Below are positions 1-5,710 of a stretch of DNA of 6,551 nucleotides, piece after piece (position 1 is the stretch's first letter; every line of letters begins with the position of its first letter). This DNA is from Euryarchaeota archaeon UBA106 (GTDB lineage Archaea; Thermoplasmatota; Poseidoniia; Poseidoniales; Thalassarchaeaceae). The notes under the pieces were generated by a model. It saw only the letters and a program-made list of their open reading frames with translations, searched no databases and had not been told where the DNA came from. Where the stretch lies: the NCBI GenBank assembly GCA_002502365.1, contig DAOJ01000069.1, forward strand, positions 1 to 6,551. The letters run 5' to 3'. The position numbers and the translations under genes were made by a program.

Positions 1-957
1 TTTGAATCGAGGCAGTAAATTACCCTGCTCGTCTCTAAGTGAATCTTCCCCTTCTTGTCTCTCCAATTCGACTGTACAGCGCTTAAAATTCTCAGTCCGA
101 TTTCTACTGGCATCATGAAATAATCCCGAGCCTGCGTTTGGTGAACGAAAGAAATCACGAACTGACCAAGGAGTGTCATCCTTCATTGTGAATGAAGGTG
201 AAACGTGAGGCATAAACCAATCCAGATATGAACCATCATCAAAATGTAACATACCCCAAAACCAAGGGACGCTAGGAGCTTGAACTCCGACCTTTTGGAT
301 ATATGCGGAGCCTTCTATTTCTTCTCCATCTAAATTTAGCGTCGCTTTCATTCCATGCACTCTTTGAATATCATAACCCATATTTAACCCAAAGACATTA
401 TTCTTGTATTTTGCAGTACTTGGGCGCTCCCACCAAGGATTCATTGTAACACTGAAGTTTTTCGGGGCGCCCTTTGCAACTTGATTTTCGTCACTGGATA
501 AATTTAGCCAGAATGATTTCCTACCTGGACGTAATCCAAAGGAAAGATCTTCACTTGTTAATGGAATAACAGCTCCTGCACCTTGTCCCTTCTCGGTTGC
601 TTCTTCTGGCCATAGTGGATGATTGTCATCCAAAGCCGCCATTCTACATTCCTTCATTAGAAGTGGTTCAAACATACTCTCTCCATCATACCACCAAGCA
701 CAAACCATGCCTGACATCACGGTACCGCCTTCTTCATCGACTAACATTCTAGACTTGGGGATCCACCAATGACCACTGACCCTGATTGCAGGAGTTTCTT
801 TTGAGGACCATAAAACCATCAATTGTCTTGAACGCTCGGGATGGTTCGGGTCTGGAACCAAAACTAACACCCACCACCACCACCATGAAAGACGGTTTAT
901 TGGAGGAAGTATATCAAAACGCCAAAATGTACTGAAATCACCTTCTATCTTTTCCAT
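1..957 (-). CDS. Trp-rich CrtC/AttH-like (lipocalin-like superfamily) protein, partial at 3' end
   Basis: The frame is open from an ATG at 957 to the window edge, giving 319 residues without a stop; the C-terminus is missing. A TAA codon lies directly before the ATG and GAGGTGA sits 8 bases upstream, so the start is well supported. No signal peptide or clear membrane helix is visible, so it is probably cytoplasmic. It contains 19 tryptophans in 319 residues, including five in a row (W25-W29). Residues about 199-250 run RVHGMKATLNLDGEEIEG, then AYIQKVGVQAPSVPWFWG and a DDGSYLDWF stretch. That succession (short beta strands, a G-x-x-Y element, a W-x-WG element) resembles the second half of CrtC/AttH-family proteins, and the early WW cluster resembles their N-terminal EWWY element. 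The family assignment is inference from remembered patterns. Enzymes of this superfamily hydrate carotenoids, while AttH is encoded with an ABC transporter, as here. Whether this copy is catalytic or only binds a hydrophobic ligand is unknown. Confidence 0.8.
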   Translation of the reverse strand, partial: MEKIEGDFSTFWRFDILPPINRLSWWWWWVLVLVPDPNHPERSRQLMVLWSSKETPAIRVSGHWWIPKSRMLVDEEGGTVMSGMVCAWWYDGESMFEPLLMKECRMAALDDNHPLWPEEATEKGQGAGAVIPLTSEDLSFGLRPGRKSFWLNLSSDENQVAKGAPKNFSVTMNPWWERPSTAKYKNNVFGLNMGYDIQRVHGMKATLNLDGEEIEGSAYIQKVGVQAPSVPWFWGMLHFDDGSYLDWFMPHVSPSFTMKDDTPWSVRDFFRSPNAGSGLFHDASRNRTENFKRCTVELERQEGEDSLRDEQGNLLPRFK

Positions 958-965
958 TTAGAAGG

Positions 966-972
966 TCACCTC
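966..972 (-). promoter_or_regulatory. Shine-Dalgarno site for the CrtC/AttH-like gene
   Basis: The minus strand reads GAGGTGA, a 7-base match to the archaeal anti-Shine-Dalgarno complement, 8 bases before the ATG at 957. It lies in the 21-base gap after the permease 2 stop codon. The gene can therefore be translated on its own although it is almost certainly on the same transcript. Confidence 0.8.
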
Positions 973-978
973 GAATAA

Positions 979-2625
979 TCACATTATCTCTCTACGTTTG
1001 AATTGGGCCTGACCAAATAGTATGTTCAGTGTCGTAATCAAGAGTAGAATAATCACTGAAATTAATGCAGAGATAAATGGATTTTCAGTGCCCAATGTCC
1101 ATACAGGTGGATTCCAAAATGCAGCCAATCCAGAAGGAAGTTCGAATGCAGTTGCAATTAGATGCATCTCTATTGTATTTGGCCAAACAATCAATACAAT
1201 TGAATCAATTAATTGCAATGTCCAATGGGATACTGAAAGAACAGGGACAAGAGTGGCCCCTCCGAGGGTTAGTACAGCCATTACAAATTCGTAAACCCCG
1301 ACTACCAAAGCGATGTATACACCATATCTTGATGATAATAATCCTAGACTATTGAAAATCGCTCCATATGCAGCAAGAGCCAAAATTGTGGCGAAGGCTA
1401 TGCCTATCCATACTATCATATCTCTAAGCCTGAATATCGAATCACCTGGGCCCAAAACGGCTGTAACCAAGCCCATTAAAATCGACATAATTAGAACGAA
1501 GCCTCCAGCGATTATTAGATAACCAAGTATTCTGTATATGATAAATTCTCCACGATGAATCGGCTTGGATAGAAGATAATGCAAGGTGCCATTCTCTGTT
1601 TCATCTCTAACCAATCCCAAGGCTAGGAAGAGTGGTAAGAAAATACCTAGAATCATTACAAAGGCAATTTTTCCAGTTCCGATGATAAAGGCTCGATGTG
1701 CATCCTCGTAAGCTAGATTTTCTTCGCTTGGATCTTCATCCACGCCATCATCAGGAATAATTGAAATTATATTCCCATCCGAGTCGGTAATCCAAACTAC
1801 ATCACAATCAATACCGTTTCTATTTGCATCTTTGTCATGTCTCGATTCCCACCACCATTGAGGTTCTGGTTCACCAGCCCAATCGATTCTCAAACAGTCT
1901 CCATCATCGTCAAAACCGTTTATTTTGTTAGGATCTCCTGTCCAATCAATATCATCTTCATCGATATAGTTTGATGCAGGTTCAGGCTCAACATAGAATG
2001 AGTCTTCCATATACCCCCAAGCTGCATAGAATCCTTCTTCAACTCTGAATGTACCATTCCCTGTGAATGAGGCATCGTAAACAACAATACGATTTTCTTC
2101 CATCCTACAGCCATCACCCCAGTCTAGCCAAAAGTCCTCGAACAATTCTCCTTCCGGGCAATCGGCTAATGATTGGACATCCAATATTCGTTCACCGCCT
2201 CTTGGATTTTCATCTATCCAGTCGTAAGTGAACATTCCAGTAGCATACCTCCAGGTGTAATTGCCAGAGCGAATACCAACACTTCCCCATTGAAACTCCC
2301 CTTCCATAACAAAATCACCAGAACCAGGGAATGAAAATCCATCCCAAGGATCTGAGCCATACTTCAATTCCTGACCAGCAGGATAGCCGTCGTTATCTCC
2401 ATCATGGGAGTCACCATCATTATCGATTGGCTCCCAACCACCTCTGACCCCTCCTACAAACATGGCTAAAAGAGACATCAATAGAAGGAAACCGATTGCC
2501 AGTACTACCCAAGTGGAAAGCCTATGTCGTAATTGACGGATGGTAAGTTCTGTAATTGCTCCAGCCTTTCTATCCAGTCGAGTCCAGACCGTCTCTGAGA
2601 GCCCTCTACCTTGACTATCCATCAT
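979..2625 (-). CDS. ABC-2 type transporter permease with a large Asp-rich external domain (permease 2)
   Basis: This 548-residue membrane protein is probably a transmembrane subunit of an exporter. A short basic cytoplasmic N-terminus leads to helix 1 (about 38-60). Residues about 62-310 form a soluble, strongly acidic segment. Further hydrophobic helices follow at about 312-339, 361-391, 402-427, 434-465, 470-492 and 516-538, before a basic tail (FKRREIM). RDETENGTLHYLLSKPIHRG at 340-359 is the cytoplasmic element typical of ABC-2 permeases, expected to contact the ATPase. The external segment carries a thrombospondin-3-like repeat (68-95, with GQELKYGSDPWD), NGFDDDGDC (236-244) and DKDANRNGIDC (264-274), all suggesting divalent cation sites. 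Four cysteines (156, 173, 244, 274) could form two disulfides. The ATG overlaps the upstream ATPase stop as TAATG, and AGGTGGT lies 5 bases before it. A long loop between helices 1 and 2 is known in NatB-like permeases; the calcium-motif content is the unusual part. Confidence 0.9.
   Translation of the reverse strand: MMDSQGRGLSETVWTRLDRKAGAITELTIRQLRHRLSTWVVLAIGFLLLMSLLAMFVGGVRGGWEPIDNDGDSHDGDNDGYPAGQELKYGSDPWDGFSFPGSGDFVMEGEFQWGSVGIRSGNYTWRYATGMFTYDWIDENPRGGERILDVQSLADCPEGELFEDFWLDWGDGCRMEENRIVVYDASFTGNGTFRVEEGFYAAWGYMEDSFYVEPEPASNYIDEDDIDWTGDPNKINGFDDDGDCLRIDWAGEPEPQWWWESRHDKDANRNGIDCDVVWITDSDGNIISIIPDDGVDEDPSEENLAYEDAHRAFIIGTGKIAFVMILGIFLPLFLALGLVRDETENGTLHYLLSKPIHRGEFIIYRILGYLIIAGGFVLIMSILMGLVTAVLGPGDSIFRLRDMIVWIGIAFATILALAAYGAIFNSLGLLSSRYGVYIALVVGVYEFVMAVLTLGGATLVPVLSVSHWTLQLIDSIVLIVWPNTIEMHLIATAFELPSGLAAFWNPPVWTLGTENPFISALISVIILLLITTLNILFGQAQFKRREIM
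2341..2430 (-). other. Thrombospondin-3-like calcium-binding motif within permease 2
   Basis: Residues 66-95 of permease 2 contain alternating Asp/Asn-Gly units (DNDGDSHDGDNDG) followed by GQELKYGSDPWD. This matches the prokaryotic TSP3 pattern, in which Asp side chains bind calcium and a G-x-E-L-x-x-G-[ST]-D-P element closes the repeat. It follows helix 1 directly, so it would lie just outside the membrane. Calcium binding is inferred from the motif. Confidence 0.7.
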
Positions 2626-3563
2626 TATGCACCACCTACTAGATATCCCAACAAAGCCTCAAGATTGTCATCAGGATTTTCGATAGAACTAATCTTCAAT
2701 CCTGAGTCTACTATTACTCTTGGCAAAACATCATGAGCAGCAGATAAATCATTTGTCAAAATCTCTAATGCTCCTTCTTGTGAAAATCTAACACCATAAA
2801 CGGGGTCTTCTGGGACAAAGAATTCCGCCAATTTTCTAGGATTCTCAGTCCTAATCATAATTCTATGAGGATGTTTATCTAATAAATCTCTGATTGCGTG
2901 AAGGTTACCCAATGCGAGTAACCTTCCATTATGTAGGATAACAATTTGTTCGGTTATTCTCTCTATTTCGTCAAGAATATGACTTGACACTAGAACCGTT
3001 TTTCCTTGACTTCCTAGGTCACGAATAACACTCATTATGCTTGTTCTTGCTATCGGATCACAACCATGAAGTGGTTCATCGAGGATAATCAAATCAGGAT
3101 CATGAACCAAGGCATGAGCGATCTTTATTCTCTGCCTCATACCTTTACTATACTTGCCAATTTCCTTATTTTGCACGTCCGCTAAACCAACAAATTCCAG
3201 AACATGAGATGCCCTATCACTTGCTTCTTCTCTAGTCATTCCATGTAGACGGGCCAATGTAGAAACGAAATCATGACCAGTCATCCAATCATACAATTTC
3301 TCGGTCTCTGCAACATAACCAACCCTACGATAAGGCGAAGTGCTCTGCCAAGGATCTACGCCAAATAATCTAACATTTCCACTGCTCGGCTTTAATCGAC
3401 CCATTAAGAGCTTGAAAAGTGTAGATTTACCCGCTCCATTTGGACCTAAAATCCCTGTAACACCACCATCTATTGCTAGAGATACGTCATTGATACCGAT
3501 TACTTGTCCGTACCACTTAGAACAATTTTGTAGAAGTACAGCAGGTGTTGGTTTAGTGCTCAT
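2625..3563 (-). CDS. ABC transporter ATP-binding protein, NatA/DrrA-like (ATPase 2)
   Basis: This 312-residue cytoplasmic ATPase should power the adjacent ABC-2 permeases. The nucleotide-binding domain spans about 8-235. Walker A is GPNGAGKST (40-48). The Q-loop position reads VGYVAETEK, with Glu86 where many families have Gln. The signature is YSKGM (138-142), Walker B is LIILDEP (158-164) with catalytic Glu163, the D-loop is GCDP (167-170) rather than the usual GLDP, and the H-loop histidine is His195 in SSHILDE. Residues about 235-312 form a C-terminal accessory domain as in other exporter ATPases of this group. All residues needed for ATP hydrolysis are present. It starts inside the stop of permease 1 (ATGA overlap) with a GGAGGTGA site 7 bases upstream, and its TAA overlaps the permease 2 start. 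It is clearly diverged from ATPase 1, so the two are not a recent duplication. The substrate cannot be told from the ATPase. Confidence 0.95.
   Translation of the reverse strand: MSTKPTPAVLLQNCSKWYGQVIGINDVSLAIDGGVTGILGPNGAGKSTLFKLLMGRLKPSSGNVRLFGVDPWQSTSPYRRVGYVAETEKLYDWMTGHDFVSTLARLHGMTREEASDRASHVLEFVGLADVQNKEIGKYSKGMRQRIKIAHALVHDPDLIILDEPLHGCDPIARTSIMSVIRDLGSQGKTVLVSSHILDEIERITEQIVILHNGRLLALGNLHAIRDLLDKHPHRIMIRTENPRKLAEFFVPEDPVYGVRFSQEGALEILTNDLSAAHDVLPRVIVDSGLKISSIENPDDNLEALLGYLVGGA
2631..2637 (-). promoter_or_regulatory. Shine-Dalgarno-like site for permease 2
   Basis: The minus strand reads AGGTGGT within the last codons of ATPase 2, 5 bases before the permease 2 ATG. It is weaker than the sites of ATPase 2 and the last gene. 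With the TAATG stop/start overlap it suggests that permease 2 translation depends mainly on ribosomes finishing ATPase 2. Confidence 0.55.
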
Positions 3564-4630
3564 TCACGGGTCACCTCCAGTGAACGGACACGAGTGATTA
3601 ACAATCCGACAGATGCAGCATTGTAGATAATCACAGAGATAATGGAAAGGGCCAATGAATGCTCATAATTTGCAGGAATACCAATTAACCATTGGCCGAG
3701 ATGTGCGAGAGAATCATATGGACTGAGGATATAGAAAATTGTTGTCTCGAAGATTAGTTCAATCATTAATGCAACAATTTTTGTTCCGAAAATAATTGCC
3801 AGGAAACCTATTGCTGCGAAGAACCTACTCTGACTAACACTAGATAGAGCCATGCCAATTGATGTGTAAGTTATAACTAACAAAATTCCAGCAAGTAAAC
3901 CCCCAAGGAACATGGGTAGAGTATCTATTAGGTAAGCCCAGCCTTCCCCGTTGAAGACAATCGCAGATGTGTAGTATAACATGTAAGAGAAAACTATGAC
4001 AAAACCCAGAACAACTGCTGAAGATAGATATTTCATGGCTGTATAGTCTGTTCTGGTAACCGGTCGAGAGAAGTAGATGGCACTGGTACCGTTCTTTCTA
4101 TCATCAGAAATCATTCCACCAACAACTAACGCCGTTAAGAGAGGCCACATACAAAGATTCCTTGGAAAATATCCTAGCACCTGTCCCCATAGGTTATACC
4201 GATTTACACCCCACATTCTGTTTAGCCAATCTGAGCCTTCTCCTCCTGATATAGTCACAGAAAGGAAAATCATCGCTATCGGGGTTAGTGAGGTAAGGAA
4301 GATTACTAGAATTGATAATCTAACGAATGGATTGTAGTGTCTATGACCCTTACTTGAGAAAATACCGTAAACATGGTGGCGAAAAATCGCATAATTTCGG
4401 ACCCATCTAGGTCCAAGCTGTCCATTCCATGGACGATAAATTTGCTCGTAAAGTACACCCATTGAGGCTTTGCGAGCTACTACAGCCTTGGCATCATCAT
4501 CACCATCTCCAGCGCCATAGGCAACTTCCATTCTCGTTTGGCCTAATTCAGAATCAACTTCATTTTTTGAAGCCGTTTGTACTGTCTCCGGCTCAAGAGA
4601 GTCGTCGACAATTTCGTCTTCATCAAACAC
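3560..4630 (-). CDS. ABC-2 type transporter permease (permease 1)
   Basis: This 356-residue membrane subunit has an acidic, probably disordered cytoplasmic N-terminus (16 Asp/Glu in residues 1-48), a linker (about 55-100), and six hydrophobic helices at about 104-127, 150-172, 203-226, 238-262, 270-294 and 325-346. DDRKNGTSAIYFSRPVTR at 176-193, after helix 2, is the conserved cytoplasmic element of ABC-2 permeases thought to couple to the ATPase; permease 2 has the matching RDETENGTLHYLLSKPIHRG. Unlike permease 2, the segment between helices 1 and 2 is short (about 22 residues). The start is GTG at 4630, supported by GGAGGGG 8 bases upstream; it overlaps the ATPase 1 gene by 8 bases. An ATG seven bases further on is in the wrong frame, and internal Met34 would remove part of the acidic tail without a comparable binding site. 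Its natural partner is the upstream ATPase 1, with a heteromeric complex including ATPase 2 and permease 2 also possible. Confidence 0.92.
   Translation of the reverse strand: MFDEDEIVDDSLEPETVQTASKNEVDSELGQTRMEVAYGAGDGDDDAKAVVARKASMGVLYEQIYRPWNGQLGPRWVRNYAIFRHHVYGIFSSKGHRHYNPFVRLSILVIFLTSLTPIAMIFLSVTISGGEGSDWLNRMWGVNRYNLWGQVLGYFPRNLCMWPLLTALVVGGMISDDRKNGTSAIYFSRPVTRTDYTAMKYLSSAVVLGFVIVFSYMLYYTSAIVFNGEGWAYLIDTLPMFLGGLLAGILLVITYTSIGMALSSVSQSRFFAAIGFLAIIFGTKIVALMIELIFETTIFYILSPYDSLAHLGQWLIGIPANYEHSLALSIISVIIYNAASVGLLITRVRSLEVTRE
3571..3578 (-). promoter_or_regulatory. Consensus Shine-Dalgarno site for ATPase 2
   Basis: The minus strand reads GGAGGTGA, 7 bases before the ATG at 3563 and inside the last codons of permease 1. 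This is the closest match to the anti-Shine-Dalgarno complement in the window. It fixes the start of ATPase 2 at the ATGA overlap and suggests strong translation of that subunit. Confidence 0.9.
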
Positions 4631-5609
4631 TTCTATCCCCTCCCGTGTGCTCTGAGGTCATTAATTCAGATGTGCCCTTTACTCTAGCACCTAATTTATC
4701 CATAATTAGTAGGAATATATCTTCCAAATCAGGCTCATATTCTCTTAATTCTCTGATTTGGACCTCTGACTTAGCAGCGATGGAAATAATTTGTTCGATG
4801 GTGTTTTCATCCTCAATTGTAACCCTCATAACCCTCCCCATTCGACGTACTTTGAGTCCATGGGAAATCAGTGCTTCTTCCATTTTTGTTGCACCACCCC
4901 AGATGACGGCCTCAACCTCTTTCTCAATTTGATTAGCGAGATCTGAAATCGGCCTGTTTACAACAATATTACCCTGATGAATCATTACAACACGGTCGCA
5001 AACTTCCTGGACGTCATCCATCACATGACTGGACATCAGAACAGTACCGCCTCCCTCATCTACGGTCCTTCTTAGGGTCTTAAGCATGAATTCTCTAGAG
5101 CGTTGATCAAGTCCGTTTGTAGGTTCGTCACAGATTAGAATTTCAGGGTCGTGAACAATTGCACAAGCAAGCTTAGTTGCTTGTTTCATTCCTGTACTAA
5201 ATGACTCAATCTTTCTGTATCTTTGATCCCTCAAGCCCACATATTCCAATACCTCATGGGCTCTTTGCATGGCAGCCGATGGACTCATCCCAAGAAGTTC
5301 ACCAGCATATCTTACCTGGTCTATTGCATTCAAATCCGGATCTAATGAGTCGTACTCAGGCATATATCCAATTCTTGACCTAATCAGGTCACCTTCGGTT
5401 TTGATGTCATAACCTAGTACTCGACCGTCACCAGATGTAGTAGTAATTAATCCCAAAATACATTTGAAGAAAGTGGATTTTCCAGCACCATTTGGACCCA
5501 GGATACCGATTGCACCCTGTGGAATCTGTACATCCACATCGTCTAGGGCCAAATGGGGGCCGTACATCTTGCGTAAATCACGCGTTTCGATGACAAATCC
5601 ACCGTCCAA
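4623..5609 (-). CDS. ABC transporter ATP-binding protein, NatA/DrrA-like (ATPase 1)
   Basis: This 328-residue cytoplasmic ATPase is the first gene of the transporter operon. Walker A is GPNGAGKST (38-46), the Q-loop position reads GYMPEYDSL with Glu85, the signature is FSTGM (137-141), Walker B is ILICDEP (157-163) with catalytic Glu162, the D-loop is GLDQ (166-169), and the H-loop histidine is His195 in SSHVMDD. A C-terminal domain (about 220-310, containing EYEPDLEDIFLLIM) matches the regulatory tail common in exporter ATPases of this class, followed by a polar end. The start is TTG at 5609. No in-frame ATG or GTG exists between an upstream TAA (5664-5666) and Walker A except Met15, which would cut into the first beta strand. 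GGGGATGAT lies just before the TTG. The TGA stop falls inside the next gene, so permease 1 is translationally coupled. The weak start could limit expression of the whole unit. Confidence 0.94.
   Translation of the reverse strand: MDGGFVIETRDLRKMYGPHLALDDVDVQIPQGAIGILGPNGAGKSTFFKCILGLITTTSGDGRVLGYDIKTEGDLIRSRIGYMPEYDSLDPDLNAIDQVRYAGELLGMSPSAAMQRAHEVLEYVGLRDQRYRKIESFSTGMKQATKLACAIVHDPEILICDEPTNGLDQRSREFMLKTLRRTVDEGGGTVLMSSHVMDDVQEVCDRVVMIHQGNIVVNRPISDLANQIEKEVEAVIWGGATKMEEALISHGLKVRRMGRVMRVTIEDENTIEQIISIAAKSEVQIRELREYEPDLEDIFLLIMDKLGARVKGTSELMTSEHTGGDRSV
4636..4644 (-). promoter_or_regulatory. Shine-Dalgarno site supporting the GTG start of permease 1
   Basis: The minus strand reads GGGAGGGGA, with the GGAGG core 8 bases before the GTG at 4630. 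It lies within the end of the ATPase 1 gene and decides the start in favour of GTG over the nearby out-of-frame ATG at 4623. Confidence 0.75.
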
Positions 5610-5612
5610 TAA

Positions 5613-5621
5613 ATCATCCCC
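5613..5621 (-). promoter_or_regulatory. Weak Shine-Dalgarno-like site before the TTG start of ATPase 1
   Basis: The minus strand reads GGGGATGAT, a partial match to GGAGGTGAT, ending 3 bases before the TTG at 5609. The fit is poorer than at the downstream genes. Together with the non-ATG start it suggests low translation initiation for the first gene of the operon. Confidence 0.35.
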
Positions 5622-5628
5622 AACTGAA

Positions 5629-5647
5629 CGACTCCCTAGGGGAGTCG
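5629..5647 (-). repeat. Perfect 8-bp inverted repeat (hairpin or operator) upstream of the ABC operon
   Basis: The arms CGACTCCC (5629-5636) and GGGAGTCG (5640-5647) are exact reverse complements around a 3-base loop, with CCCTAGGG at the centre. It ends 19 bases before the TTG start of ATPase 1, in the 101-base gap after the archaeosine-synthase-like gene. No T-rich run follows it on the minus strand, so it does not look like an archaeal terminator. It could be a dimeric regulator site or a hairpin in the leader RNA. I see no convincing TATA box in the gap. Confidence 0.6.
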
Positions 5648-5692
5648 CATTGATGTGAGAGCCTTAATCACTTGAATGAATCCCCGTCGCAG

Positions 5693-5704
5693 TTGCATTT
5701 GCAT
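5693..5704. repeat. Tandem TTGCAT hexamer, two copies
   Basis: TTGCATTTGCAT forms two exact copies 6 bases downstream of the stop codon of the archaeosine-synthase-like gene. It is too short to be sure it is more than chance; it is listed because it falls in the only gap of note. Confidence 0.35.
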
Positions 5705-5710
5705 CATTGA

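Noticed and set aside
1022..1522. Three overlapping plus-strand open frames
   Set aside because: They are shadows of the C-terminal membrane helices of permease 2; no ribosome site or recognisable protein pattern.
4621..4623. ATG forming a TGATG junction at the end of ATPase 1
   Set aside because: It is out of frame with permease 1 and opens only a short frame ending at a TAG; the GTG at 4630 with GGAGG is the real start.
4429..4932. Plus-strand open frame of 167 codons with a run of His codons
   Set aside because: It is antisense to permease 1 and ATPase 1, which have clear family motifs. The His run is the complement of codons in the permease 1 acidic tail.
5629..5647. Inverted repeat as a transcription terminator for the archaeosine-synthase-like gene
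   Set aside because: Archaeal termination relies on T-rich runs and none follows on the minus strand; operator or leader hairpin fits better.
5610..5710. TATA/BRE promoter for the ABC operon
   Set aside because: I found only a weak AT stretch (GTGATTAAGG on the minus strand) and cannot support a promoter call from it.
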